Shown piece after piece: positions 51,925-61,200 of a DNA stretch of 64,000 bases. The position numbers and the translations under genes were made by a program. This DNA is from Olleya sp. Bg11-27 (GTDB taxonomy: Bacteria; Bacteroidota; Bacteroidia; Flavobacteriales; Flavobacteriaceae), in the NCBI RefSeq assembly GCF_002831645.1, contig NZ_CP025117.1:1-64000 (forward strand), in the 5' to 3' direction. Position 1 is the first letter of the stretch. Each line of letters opens with the position of its first letter. The notes beneath the pieces are model-generated. The model did no database searches. It saw only the letters and a program-made list of their open reading frames with translations, and had not been told where the DNA came from.

Positions 51925-53874
51925 GGCTCTATTTAATTTTCTAGCTAATAACATCTTCAAACCAGAATAGTCTTTGACCTCTTCCAAGATGTCTCTATTT
52001 ACTACTGTTCTGTTTTGAAGTGTTTGTTGCTGAAAATTAAGCACTTTTTGGTCAATTAAAAAACAACGTAACGTTAGGATTGTTTCACTTACTAACTGAG
52101 CTACAGAATCTATTTTAGTTTTAGGAAAAATATTATTACGCTCCCAATCGGATAATTCATAGCGCTCATCCTCCATTAAAATAGAAGTAATCTCTGAAGC
52201 TAAATCAGGATGTATCGTATTTATGATCGATTCTATTTTAAATTCCGGATTTTGATTTAATGTTTCAATTATTGCAAAATAAATATCCTTAAATAGCGGA
52301 TTTAAAAATTCCATTTCATCTTCCTGCAAATCTAAAAACACTTTTTCAAACACTTTAGATTGTTGTACAATTGGCTCTAACTCCAATTGCCCTTTCTCAT
52401 TTTCTTTTAATATAAGATCTTCAAAATCCACAGTTTTATCTCCATAAAGCAATAAAATCTCAATAATTTTTCGCTCTAAGGTGTATTGCACATCTACCTT
52501 TTTAACTGCAGGCGTATTTTTTACAACTTCAAATGCTTGTGGCATTTCAGGTCCGTTAGAACTCCCTTTTTGATCTTTATTTGTGATTTGCGCCAAAGTA
52601 GAGAATAATACTTCCTCACTAATATCCATTATCCTAGCACATTCTTGGATGTAAATTTCTGTTTTAATCCTATCCGGAATTTTAGCTATACTGTTAACAA
52701 TATCTCTAATCGTTTCCGCCTTTTTTATAGGATCGTTTTTTGCGCCTTCGTATAAAACAGACGCTTTAAATTGTATAAAATCTTGAGAATTTTCCTCCAG
52801 ATACTTGGTTAACTCTTCTAACGTATTAGATTTAGCAAAACTATCAGGATCTTCTCCTTCTGGAAAAGTACAAACCTTAACATTCATCCCTTGTTCAAGG
52901 ATTAAATCAATCCCTCTTAAAGAGGCACGCATACCAGCAGCATCACCATCAAACAGTACAGTAATATTTTTCGTCAATCGGTTAATTAACCTAATTTGAT
53001 CACTACTTAACGCTGTACCAGAACTAGATACTACGTTTTTTATTCCCGTTTGATAAAACTGTATAACATCCGTATAACCTTCTACCAAATAACAATTATC
53101 TTCTTTGGCTATACTTTGCTTAGCATTATAAATACCATATAAGACTTTACTTTTATGGTACAAATCACTTTCTGGACTGTTTAAATATTTTGCGGCTTTT
53201 TTATCGTTAGTTAAAATACGACCACCAAAACCTAAAACACGCCCACTCATACTTTGTATCGGAAATAAAACACGTCCTTTAAAACGGTCAAAACGTTTAC
53301 TTTCCTTAACTATAGTCAGTCCTGTGGCTTCTAAAAACTCTAATTTATAACCTTTTTTTAAAGCCTCATCCGTAAACCCACTCCATTGATCTAAACTATA
53401 TCCTAAATCAAACTTCTTTATTGTTTCTGTTGTAAAACCACGTTCTTTAAAATAACTTAGTCCAATTGCTTTTCCTTGATCCGTGTTATGTAATATATTC
53501 TGAAAATACTTACTCGCAAACTCACTCACTAGATATAAACTTTCGCGTTTATCTTGCTCTTGTTTTTGCTCGTTAGACTGTTCTGTTTCTTCTATTTCAA
53601 TATTATACTTTTTAGCCAAATACTTTATAGCTTCCGGATAAGTAAAATGTTCATGCTCCATTAAAAAAGCAACCACGTTACCTCCTTTTCCACTAGAAAA
53701 ATCTTTCCAAATTTGCTTAACAGGTGATACGACAAAACTTGGAGAACGTTCATCGGAAAAAGGACTCAGCCCTTTAAAATTAGTACCTGCTTTTTTGAGC
53801 TGAACAAAATCACCAATAACCTCTTCCAGTCTAGAGGATTCGTATACTTGGTCAATGGTGGATTTTGAAATCAA
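51919..53874 (-). CDS. dnaG: DNA primase
   Basis: The protein has 651 residues and makes RNA primers at the replication fork. The TOPRIM core is clear: LVEGYTDVIQFYQTG (EGY-x-D) and VLFDGDAAGMRAS (DGD). The N-terminal zinc-ribbon region reads GLSPFSDERSPSF and WKDFSSGKGGN: the four expected zinc ligands are Ser37, Ser40, Asp58 and Ser61, so this domain cannot bind zinc in the usual way. A DnaB-binding C-terminal helical domain follows. It is convergent with the regulator. Confidence 0.93.
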   Translation of the reverse strand: MISKSTIDQVYESSRLEEVIGDFVQLKKAGTNFKGLSPFSDERSPSFVVSPVKQIWKDFSSGKGGNVVAFLMEHEHFTYPEAIKYLAKKYNIEIEETEQSNEQKQEQDKRESLYLVSEFASKYFQNILHNTDQGKAIGLSYFKERGFTTETIKKFDLGYSLDQWSGFTDEALKKGYKLEFLEATGLTIVKESKRFDRFKGRVLFPIQSMSGRVLGFGGRILTNDKKAAKYLNSPESDLYHKSKVLYGIYNAKQSIAKEDNCYLVEGYTDVIQFYQTGIKNVVSSSGTALSSDQIRLINRLTKNITVLFDGDAAGMRASLRGIDLILEQGMNVKVCTFPEGEDPDSFAKSNTLEELTKYLEENSQDFIQFKASVLYEGAKNDPIKKAETIRDIVNSIAKIPDRIKTEIYIQECARIMDISEEVLFSTLAQITNKDQKGSSNGPEMPQAFEVVKNTPAVKKVDVQYTLERKIIEILLLYGDKTVDFEDLILKENEKGQLELEPIVQQSKVFEKVFLDLQEDEMEFLNPLFKDIYFAIIETLNQNPEFKIESIINTIHPDLASEITSILMEDERYELSDWERNNIFPKTKIDSVAQLVSETILTLRCFLIDQKVLNFQQQTLQNRTVVNRDILEEVKDYSGLKMLLARKLNRAL

Positions 53875-53902
53875 AGTTTTTTATTATTGAAGGATTATAC
53901 TG

Positions 53903-53932
53903 CAAAAGTAATATAAATAACATGTTTTTCAA
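53903..53932 (-). promoter_or_regulatory. Promoter of dnaG, TTG-N19-TACTTTTG
   Basis: Minus-strand TTG (53932-53930) and TACTTTTG (53910-53903), 28 bases upstream of the ATG. Confidence 0.6.
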
Positions 53933-54063
53933 TACTGAAACTTATAGTTTTAAAACACTTTAGACAGCTCCAGTTTATAACATTCTATGCGCTAATAAGT
54001 CGCAAATAAAAAAAATGTTAAACAAGATAAATAGTACGTCATGTCTTTTAGCTCAAATTTGAC

Positions 54064-54071
54064 TAATTTTG
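54064..54071 (+). promoter_or_regulatory. -7 box four bases before ATG (leaderless?)
   Basis: TAATTTTG followed by CAAC and the ATG at 54076; same spacing as at 18746 and 38186. Confidence 0.55.
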
Positions 54072-54075
54072 CAAC

Positions 54076-55632
54076 ATGGTAAAAGACATTCAACTTCGTG
54101 TTTCTTTAAAAGAAGAAGAGATTCCAGATATTTTAATTAAAAAATCTGCGGAATCGCTATCTATGTCACGGGACAAAATTTCCGGGATTAAGGTCTTGCG
54201 AAAATCTATTGATGCTAGAAAACCAAAAATCATATTTAATTACAAGGTCTCTGTTTTTATTAACGAACCCGTCCCTGAAACTTCAGACTACACCTTTGAC
54301 TACAAAGACGTCTCTAAAGCTAAACCCATCCACATTATAGGATTTGGTCCTGCTGGTATGTGGGCAGCTTTACGTTGTATAGAATTAGGTTTTAAACCTA
54401 TAGTTTTAGAACGCGGCGCTAATGTAAAAGACAGACGACGTGATTTAAAAGCCATAAATCAAGATCACTTTGTAAATGAAGACTCTAATTACTGCTTCGG
54501 TGAAGGAGGAGCAGGAACGTATAGTGACGGTAAATTATACACCCGTAGTTTAAAACGTGGTGATGTCCGACGTATTTTTGAAAACCTTGTTTACCATGGT
54601 GCCACAGATCAAATTTTAGTCGATGCCCATCCACACATTGGGACTAATAAGCTACCTAAAGTTGTACAAAACATTAGAGAAAATATTATTAAATATGGCG
54701 GAGAAGTTCATTTTAATACACGTGTTACCGATTTTGTAATTAAGAATAATAAAATAGAAGCTATACAACTTAAAAATGGTGACGAGTTAATTACTGACAA
54801 AGTCATTTTAGCGACTGGTCACTCTGCTAGAGATATTTTTAACCTATTACATGATAAGAATATCGCCATTGAAGCAAAATCGTTTGCAATGGGGGTTAGA
54901 GCAGAGCATCCACAACACATTATAGATTCAATCCAATACCATTGCGAAGGTCCAAGACCAGATTTATTACCTGCGGCTTCTTATAGTCTAGTACAACAAA
55001 TTAATGGACGCGGTGTCTACAGTTTTTGTATGTGTCCAGGAGGTTTTATTGTACCAGCAGCAACTGCCAATGGAGAAGTTGTCGTTAATGGAATGTCGCC
55101 TTCAAGGCGAAATAACAAATTTGCCAATTCTGGTATTGTTGTAGAAATTGATGCCAATCGTGATCTTAAAAAGTACGAACATTTTGGAGCGTTAAAAGCT
55201 TTAGAATTTCAGAAAGATTTAGAGAAGTTAGCTTTTACTGCTGGCGGCAGAAGCCAAGTTGCACCAGCACAACGCATGACCGATTTTGTTGCAGGTAAAT
55301 TATCTACTAGTTTAAATGAGACGTCTTATCAACCTGGTTTAAATAGTGCACCGCTACACAGTTTGTTCCCTAAATTAATTGGAGCTTCTTTAAGAAAAGG
55401 CTTTAAAGCTTTTGGAGATAAAATGAAAGGGTACTATACGGAAGAAGCTAATATTATTGGTGTAGAATCCCGTACCTCGTCACCAGTTAGCATCCCAAGA
55501 ACAGACCTTTTATCTCATCCTGAAATCACGAACCTATTTCCTTGCGGAGAAGGTGGTGGGTATGCTGGTGGAATTATAAGTGCTGCCATGGATGGCGAAC
55601 GTTGTGCAGAAGCTGCCACCGGTAATCTGTAA
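54076..55632 (+). CDS. NAD(P)/FAD-dependent oxidoreductase
   Basis: The protein has 518 residues. A Rossmann FAD-binding motif PIHIIGFGPAGMWAALRCIELGFKPIVLERG starts at about residue 87, with CFGEGGAGTYSDGKLYTR and a second GCGEGGGYAGGIISAAMDG near the end (FPCGEGGGYAGG). An N-terminal 80-residue domain precedes the FAD fold. This is the family often annotated as 'FAD-dependent dehydrogenase/uncharacterized FAD-dependent protein'; the substrate is unknown. Cytoplasmic. It is a single-gene unit with a possibly leaderless transcript. Confidence 0.8.
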   Translation: MVKDIQLRVSLKEEEIPDILIKKSAESLSMSRDKISGIKVLRKSIDARKPKIIFNYKVSVFINEPVPETSDYTFDYKDVSKAKPIHIIGFGPAGMWAALRCIELGFKPIVLERGANVKDRRRDLKAINQDHFVNEDSNYCFGEGGAGTYSDGKLYTRSLKRGDVRRIFENLVYHGATDQILVDAHPHIGTNKLPKVVQNIRENIIKYGGEVHFNTRVTDFVIKNNKIEAIQLKNGDELITDKVILATGHSARDIFNLLHDKNIAIEAKSFAMGVRAEHPQHIIDSIQYHCEGPRPDLLPAASYSLVQQINGRGVYSFCMCPGGFIVPAATANGEVVVNGMSPSRRNNKFANSGIVVEIDANRDLKKYEHFGALKALEFQKDLEKLAFTAGGRSQVAPAQRMTDFVAGKLSTSLNETSYQPGLNSAPLHSLFPKLIGASLRKGFKAFGDKMKGYYTEEANIIGVESRTSSPVSIPRTDLLSHPEITNLFPCGEGGGYAGGIISAAMDGERCAEAATGNL

Positions 55633-55786
55633 AACACAAGAAAAAGCACGTATTCCATTTAGAGAAAACAACATAAAGAAAGGCTAACAACGTCCGAATT
55701 CTATACTAAACAGTACTAAATCTTAGGAACTGACTTGCGTCTTATACAGATTTTATTCTTATTTTCGCTACTTAAATAAGAAAGCA

Positions 55787-56686
55787 ATGAAAGCATATAT
55801 ATTTCCAGGTCAAGGCGCCCAATTTACAGGAATGGGCCTTGATTTATACGAAAACTCACCAGAAGCACAACATTTATTTGAAGATGCTAACGAAATTTTA
55901 GGTTTCAACATTACAGATATCATGTTTGAAGGTACTGCTGAGCAATTAAAAGAAACTAAGGTTACACAACCTGCTATCTTTTTACACTCTGTTATTTTAG
56001 CAAAAACATTAGGTGATAGTTTTAAACCAGAAATGGTTGCAGGACATAGTTTGGGTGAATTTTCTGCTTTAGTCGCTGCTGGTGCATTAAGCTTTGAAGA
56101 TGGTCTTAAATTAGTATCGCAACGTGCCCAAGCCATGCAAAAAGCATGCGAAATGCAACCAAGCACTATGGCAGCTGTATTGGGTCTTGAAGACCAGGTT
56201 GTTAAAGCTATTTGTGATAAAATAGACGGTGTAGTTGTTGCTGCAAATTACAATTGTCCCGGACAGTTAGTAATTTCTGGAGAAGTTAGTGCTGTAGAAC
56301 GTGCTTGTCAAGCGATGAAAGATGCTGGAGCAAGACGTGCTTTAATGCTACCTGTTGGAGGCGCGTTTCACTCGCCAATGATGGAACCTGCAAGAGAAGA
56401 ATTAGCAGCTGCTATTGAAAATACTACTTTTAGCAAACCAAATTGCCCAATTTATCAAAATGTAACTGCTACTGCAACTACTGATGAAGCAGAAATTAAA
56501 GCGAATTTAATATCGCAATTAACTGCTCCCGTGCGTTGGACACAATCCGTACAGCAAATGATAACAGACGGGGCTACTTTATTTACAGAAGTTGGTCCAG
56601 GAAAAGTCCTTCAAGGTTTAGTAAAAAAAATAAATAGAGATGCACAAACAGCATCTGCAACTTTACAAACTAAAGACGATGAGTAG
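55787..56686 (+). CDS. fabD: Malonyl-CoA:ACP transacylase
   Basis: The enzyme has 299 residues. It loads malonyl groups on acyl-carrier protein for fatty-acid synthesis. FPGQGAQFTGMG, the nucleophile Ser88 in AGHSLGEF, QRAQAMQKAC and GGAFHSPMM are typical. The lspA start codon lies inside its last codons (8-base overlap), which couples the two. Confidence 0.95.
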   Translation: MKAYIFPGQGAQFTGMGLDLYENSPEAQHLFEDANEILGFNITDIMFEGTAEQLKETKVTQPAIFLHSVILAKTLGDSFKPEMVAGHSLGEFSALVAAGALSFEDGLKLVSQRAQAMQKACEMQPSTMAAVLGLEDQVVKAICDKIDGVVVAANYNCPGQLVISGEVSAVERACQAMKDAGARRALMLPVGGAFHSPMMEPAREELAAAIENTTFSKPNCPIYQNVTATATTDEAEIKANLISQLTAPVRWTQSVQQMITDGATLFTEVGPGKVLQGLVKKINRDAQTASATLQTKDDE

Positions 56687-57161
56687 TAGAAACATACTTA
56701 TTTTAGGGTTAATTGTCCTCAATATTATTTTAGACCAAGTGTCTAAATTTATTGTCAGAGTAGATGTTATTGCAGGTACTCAAACAGAAATTTTCGGACA
56801 ATACTTTACACTTCATAACGTAGAAAACAAAGGTGCCTTTCTAGGTATGGGTAGTGATTTTAGTCCAGCCTTACGCATCGGCTTACTTCTAGTCCTACCT
56901 ATAGTTGTATTAGGCTTAGTACTAAGACATATTATTAAAGACAAAACCATGAATACAATGACCTTAGTTGGTTTTTGTTGTATAATTGGTGGTGGAATTG
57001 CCAATGTTTATGACCGTATTATTTACGGTTCTGTTACCGATTTTTTACATATCGATTTAGGCGGTGTGTTTAGGACCGGTATTTTTAATCTAGCAGACGT
57101 GTCTGTTATGGTTGGAATGGGCTGCCTAATTGTTGGTGGTTTAAAAACCAAAAAAGCATAA
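56679..57161 (+). CDS. lspA: Signal peptidase II (prolipoprotein peptidase)
   Basis: The enzyme has 160 residues and four membrane helices. It cuts the signal peptide of lipoproteins; several lipoprotein genes occur in this window. The catalytic aspartates are Asp112 (GGGIANVYDRI) and Asp140 (FNLADVSVM). I start it at ATG 56679 (MSSRNILIL); a start at 56640 would lie inside fabD and add 13 polar residues. Confidence 0.93.
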   Translation: MSSRNILILGLIVLNIILDQVSKFIVRVDVIAGTQTEIFGQYFTLHNVENKGAFLGMGSDFSPALRIGLLLVLPIVVLGLVLRHIIKDKTMNTMTLVGFCCIIGGGIANVYDRIIYGSVTDFLHIDLGGVFRTGIFNLADVSVMVGMGCLIVGGLKTKKA

Positions 57162-57198
57162 AAAAAAAGCCTCGACATAATTTCGAGGCTTTTTTTTT
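57161..57198. terminator. Bidirectional terminator
   Basis: A8-GCCTCGA and TCGAGGC-T9 around CATAAT. It serves lspA and the convergent small gene. Confidence 0.93.
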
Positions 57199-57200
57199 AT

Positions 57201-57392
57201 TTAACTAGCTAAATTACATGCGCTGCAATCTTTGACTTCTCCGTAATACGTTTCGCGATACTTGTGAAGTGTTTTAATTGGAATACCTAGTATTTGCTTT
57301 TTAATATACGTTACTTTGGCATTAAGTCGTCCCATTTTTGGATCGAATCTGTTTTCCTGTCTTGTCTGACGTTTTACTGTAATCAATTTCAT
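57201..57392 (-). CDS. Small conserved CxxC protein (63 aa)
   Basis: The protein has 63 residues from ATG 57392. It reads MKLITVKRQTRQENRFDPKM then a basic helix-rich middle (NAKVTYIKKQILGIPIKTLHKYRETYYGEVKDC) and ends DCSACN, a CxxC. No signal peptide. I recognise the start as common in flavobacteria but know no function. A frame extending to 57440 would add 16 residues (MVVILPSFVANANDKI) and lacks family likeness. Confidence 0.6.
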   Translation of the reverse strand: MKLITVKRQTRQENRFDPKMGRLNAKVTYIKKQILGIPIKTLHKYRETYYGEVKDCSACNLAS

Positions 57393-57561
57393 TATTTTAT
57401 CATTTGCATTGGCTACAAAGGAAGGGAGAATAACAACCAATAACGAATTACAAAAACTAAAATAGTGTTAATCAGTACATTAATATTAATCTATTAATAA
57501 GACCGCACTATAATTATCGGATTACTAATTTAAGCATGCTCTTGTTCAAGATTTACTAATG

Positions 57562-58575
57562 CTATTTTAACACTTTTTGCCATTTCCAAGACGATAACAT
57601 CGCTTGTTCTAAAGTATGTTCTGCTTTCCAACCTAATTCTAAATTAGCTTTAGACGTATCTGCAAACGCCGAAATAACATCACCCGGACGCCTGTCTACA
57701 ATTTTATAATTCAGTTTGGTGTTAGATACTTTTTCAAATGCTTTAATGACTTCCAAAACAGTACTTCCTGTTCCTGTCCCTAAATTAAAAACCTCAAAAT
57801 TAGTTTGATTTTTATGGTCCAATAAACGTTGTAATGCCACCACGTGCGCCTTAGCAAGATCTACTACATGTATATAATCTCTTACACAAGTACCATCTAT
57901 CGTTGGATAATCGTTTCCAAAAACTGATAACTGCTCACGTAAACCTATTGCGGTTTGTGTTATATAAGGTATTAAGTTTTGAGGCACCCCTATTGGTAAC
58001 TCCCCTATTTTTGTAGACTCATGCCCACCAATTGGATTAAAATAACGCAGCGCAATACTATTTAAATTAGTATTGACTTTACAGGTATCTTTAATAATTT
58101 CTTCTCCAATTTGTTTTGTGTTTCCGTAGGGCGATTCTGCTGGTTTTATTGGAGCCGTTTCTGCAATAGGCATGACATCTGCCTGACCGTAAACAGTACA
58201 TGAAGAACTAAATATAAAATTAGAGACCTTTAACTTTATTAATTCTTGTAATACGTACACCAATGTATTTATATTATTCTCATAATACATTAAAGGATTT
58301 TCTACACTCTCTCCTACCGCTTTACTCGCTGCAAAATGGATAACGCCTTGAATGTCTTGGTGTCCTTTAAAAAATGCTTGCACTGCTGGCTTATTTTTTA
58401 AATCTAATTTTTCAAAAACAGGAACTTGACCAGTAATCGCGACTATTCCCTCCAAGACCTCTAACGAGGCATTAGAGAGATTATCTATTATTACAACTTG
58501 GTATCCTTTATTTTGAAGCTCGACAACGGTATGTGATCCTATAAACCCTAAACCTCCTGTGACTAGTATTTTCAT
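57562..58575 (-). CDS. galE: UDP-glucose 4-epimerase
   Basis: The enzyme has 337 residues; it interconverts UDP-glucose and UDP-galactose (and may act on the GlcNAc forms). The NAD-binding TGGLGFIGSHTV (6-17), DNLSNASLE, SSSCTVYGQ and the YxxxK pair in SPYGNTK are visible. It lies downstream of a sugar aminotransferase gene, so surface-polysaccharide sugar synthesis is likely. Confidence 0.93.
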   Translation of the reverse strand: MKILVTGGLGFIGSHTVVELQNKGYQVVIIDNLSNASLEVLEGIVAITGQVPVFEKLDLKNKPAVQAFFKGHQDIQGVIHFAASKAVGESVENPLMYYENNINTLVYVLQELIKLKVSNFIFSSSCTVYGQADVMPIAETAPIKPAESPYGNTKQIGEEIIKDTCKVNTNLNSIALRYFNPIGGHESTKIGELPIGVPQNLIPYITQTAIGLREQLSVFGNDYPTIDGTCVRDYIHVVDLAKAHVVALQRLLDHKNQTNFEVFNLGTGTGSTVLEVIKAFEKVSNTKLNYKIVDRRPGDVISAFADTSKANLELGWKAEHTLEQAMLSSWKWQKVLK

Positions 58576-58587
58576 ATGCTGCTTTGC

Positions 58588-58677
58588 GCGTTAGGGATAG
58601 AAGCGGTATCCTTTTTTTGCTGCCATATATGGCAAAAAAAGATTTTAGCGGATAGCCTGACCCTTGTGGTAACGCCC
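58588..58677 (-). ncRNA. 3'-UTR structured repeat, copy 2
   Basis: Read on the minus strand, it begins 7 bases after the aminotransferase stop codon. Ends GCGTTA/TAACGC pair; inside, CTTTTTTTGC pairs with GCAAAAAAAG around a TGCCATATATGGCA palindrome. The flanking blocks match copy 1 at 235-387. It separates the aminotransferase from galE. Confidence 0.55.
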
Positions 58678-58684
58678 CAGTTGT

Positions 58685-59836
58685 TTAGGCTAAAAAATTT
58701 TTAATTGTGGTTGTTATAAATTCGATTTGCTCGTCATCCAACTCGGTATGCATTGGTAAGGATATTACCTGCTTTACTAATTGGTTTGTTACTGGAAAAT
58801 CAGCTTCGTTATAACGCTCGTCTTTATATGCTTTTTGTAAATGTAACGGGATTGGGTAATAGACACCACATGGAATTCCGTTATCATTTAAATGCTTGAC
58901 TAAGGCATCTCTGTCTGTGTTTTCAATTTTTAAAGTATATTGATGGAATACGTGACAGTCGCACGTATCACAAATCTCTTCGCAATTATTTACCGTCTTT
59001 GGTGTTGTAATTTGCGGCACGTCCGCCAATGCTGCACTGTATTTTCTTGCGGCATTACGACGGGCATTATTATAACTATCCAACTTAGGTAATTTAGCGT
59101 CTAAAACTGCTGCTTGAATAGAATCTAAACGTGAGTTTACTCCAACAACATCGTGGTGATAACGCTCGTACATTCCGTGATTTACTATTCCTCTTATGGT
59201 ATGTGCTAATGCATCATCGTTTGTAAAAATAGCACCTCCATCCCCATAACATCCTAAATTTTTAGAAGGAAAGAAAGACGTTGACGCCACATGACCTATT
59301 GTACCTGCTTTGGCTTTTTTACCATCGCTATATGTATAAGTTGCTCCAATAGCTTGCGCATTATCTTCAATAACATACAAATTATGCGCTTTAGCAATTT
59401 CCATAATAGCCTCCATATTTGCACATTGCCCAAATAAATGAACGGGCACTATTGCTTTCGTTTTTGGCGTGATGGCTTTTTTTATAGCTTCAATACTAAT
59501 ATTAAAGTCATCCGGATTAACATCTACTAAAACAGGTGTTAGTTTAAGTAATGCGATAACTTCCACAGTTGCTGCAAAGGTAAAATCCGCAGTAATGACC
59601 TCATCTCCTTGTTCCAAACCTAATCCCATCATTGCAATTTGCAATGCGTCTGTACCATTAGCACAAGGGATCACATGTTTTACATCTAAATAATCTTCAA
59701 GGTTTTTTTGAAACTCATGAACCTTAGGTCCATTTACAAAACTGGTGTTGTCTATAATTTCTTGAATAGAAGAATCTACAACATTTTTTATAGCTGCGTA
59801 TTGACCTTTAAGATCAACCATTTGTATTTTTTTCAT
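58685..59836 (-). CDS. DegT/DnrJ/EryC1/StrS sugar aminotransferase
   Basis: The enzyme has 383 residues, PLP-dependent, and aminates a keto-sugar nucleotide for surface polysaccharide. Marks: GTDALQIAM, the PLP-aspartate VIEDNAQAIGA (155-165), and the Schiff-base Lys192 in STSFFPSKNLGCYGDGG. Between residues 283 and 296 it has a Cys-rich insertion (Cys285, 289, 292 and 294; CEEICDTCDCH). It is followed by a structured repeat and galE, and diverges from waaA. Confidence 0.9.
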   Translation of the reverse strand: MKKIQMVDLKGQYAAIKNVVDSSIQEIIDNTSFVNGPKVHEFQKNLEDYLDVKHVIPCANGTDALQIAMMGLGLEQGDEVITADFTFAATVEVIALLKLTPVLVDVNPDDFNISIEAIKKAITPKTKAIVPVHLFGQCANMEAIMEIAKAHNLYVIEDNAQAIGATYTYSDGKKAKAGTIGHVASTSFFPSKNLGCYGDGGAIFTNDDALAHTIRGIVNHGMYERYHHDVVGVNSRLDSIQAAVLDAKLPKLDSYNNARRNAARKYSAALADVPQITTPKTVNNCEEICDTCDCHVFHQYTLKIENTDRDALVKHLNDNGIPCGVYYPIPLHLQKAYKDERYNEADFPVTNQLVKQVISLPMHTELDDEQIEFITTTIKNFLA

Positions 59837-59956
59837 CGCTGTATATGTGGTAAACTAATGTTAGAAACTTAGTTTTACTTTTAATTTATAATTATCGAAT
59901 TTACAAAAATACCAAACGCTAAGCAATGAATTGTTTATTTTAGCAAAAATACCTTC

Positions 59957-61189
59957 GTGAAATTACTTTATAATATAGCCATACAACTAGCCACATTAGC
60001 TTTAAAATTTTTAAGTTTATTTAATAACAAGCTTAAATTAGGAGTTATTGGACGCGCTAAAACTTTTGACCTATTACAACAATCAATAAATAAGGGCGAT
60101 CGGACTTTATGGTTTCATTGCGCGTCTTTAGGCGAATATGAACAAGGTCTACCCATATTTAATGAGCTTAGAAAAGACTACCCTAAACACAAAATTGTAT
60201 TGACTTTTTTCTCTCCTTCCGGTTATGAAATTAGAAAAAATGCGCCTTTTGCTGATGTTGTCGTGTACTTACCTTTGGATAGTAAACAGCATGCAAAACG
60301 CTTTATAACTATAATTAATCCTGAATTGACTGTTTTTGTAAAATATGAAATTTGGCCAAATTATTTGAATCAAATTAAAGTACGAGGACTAAAAGCAATA
60401 TTAATATCGGCCGTATTTAGAAAAGAGCAATCGTTTTTTAAATGGTATGGGATCGAAACTAAAAATGCCTTATTTGCTTTTGACCATATTTTTACACAAA
60501 ACGAACCCTCTAAAACACTATTAGAATCTATTGGTTATACTACGGCTACCGTTTCTGGAGATACTAGATTCGACCGCGTCTCTAATCAATTAGAAATCAA
60601 TAATAATTTGCCTTTTTTAGATGAATTTAAGGACAACAAATTATGTGTCGTCATTGGTAGTTCATGGCCTGAAGACGAGTCTATTTTAGTTGATTTTATT
60701 AATGCTTATGAAGGATTACCTGTTAAATTTATAATTGCACCGCACAATATTAAGTCTAAACAGATTGAAAACATACAATCTGGATTAAATAAATCCTCTG
60801 TGCTTTTTACAACAAAAGAAGGACAGGATTTACAAGATTACGATGTCTTTATTTTAGACACTATTGGTTTACTAAGTAAAGCTTACAGTTATGCAAATAT
60901 CGCTTACGTTGGTGGCGCTATGGGAACTACAGGTTTACATAATATTCTAGAACCTGCTGTTTTTGGAGTGCCCATTATTATAGGAAAAAACTACAGTAAA
61001 TTTCCAGAGGCTTATGACATGATTGCTAATGGCGGGGTATTATCTGTTGCTAACAAAGCGCAATTATCTTCTAATTTAAACCTTCTGATTACCGATAAAG
61101 AATACAGGAGAACAACAGGATTAAAAAACCTTAACTTTATAAATGACAACAAAGGAGCGGTTATTAAAGTGACTGATTTTTTAAAGTAA
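59957..61189 (+). CDS. waaA: 3-deoxy-D-manno-octulosonic acid (Kdo) transferase
   Basis: The enzyme has 410 residues, starting at GTG 59957. It adds Kdo to lipid A precursors at the inner membrane. An N-terminal helix, WFHCASLGEYEQGLPI, FFSPSGYEIRKNAP, YLPLDSKQHAKRFI, EIWPNYLNQIK and GSSWPEDE in the GT-B fold, then YVGGAMGTTGLHNILEPAVFGVPIIIG, fit the family. Lipid A/Kdo biosynthesis here shows a Gram-negative envelope. Confidence 0.92.
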   Translation: MKLLYNIAIQLATLALKFLSLFNNKLKLGVIGRAKTFDLLQQSINKGDRTLWFHCASLGEYEQGLPIFNELRKDYPKHKIVLTFFSPSGYEIRKNAPFADVVVYLPLDSKQHAKRFITIINPELTVFVKYEIWPNYLNQIKVRGLKAILISAVFRKEQSFFKWYGIETKNALFAFDHIFTQNEPSKTLLESIGYTTATVSGDTRFDRVSNQLEINNNLPFLDEFKDNKLCVVIGSSWPEDESILVDFINAYEGLPVKFIIAPHNIKSKQIENIQSGLNKSSVLFTTKEGQDLQDYDVFILDTIGLLSKAYSYANIAYVGGAMGTTGLHNILEPAVFGVPIIIGKNYSKFPEAYDMIANGGVLSVANKAQLSSNLNLLITDKEYRRTTGLKNLNFINDNKGAVIKVTDFLK

Positions 61190-61200
61190 TAAACCCTGAA

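Noticed and set aside
55810-56166. A 118-codon frame opposite fabD
   Set aside because: It overlaps the fabD active-site region and is Cys/Ala-rich noise from the reverse complement.
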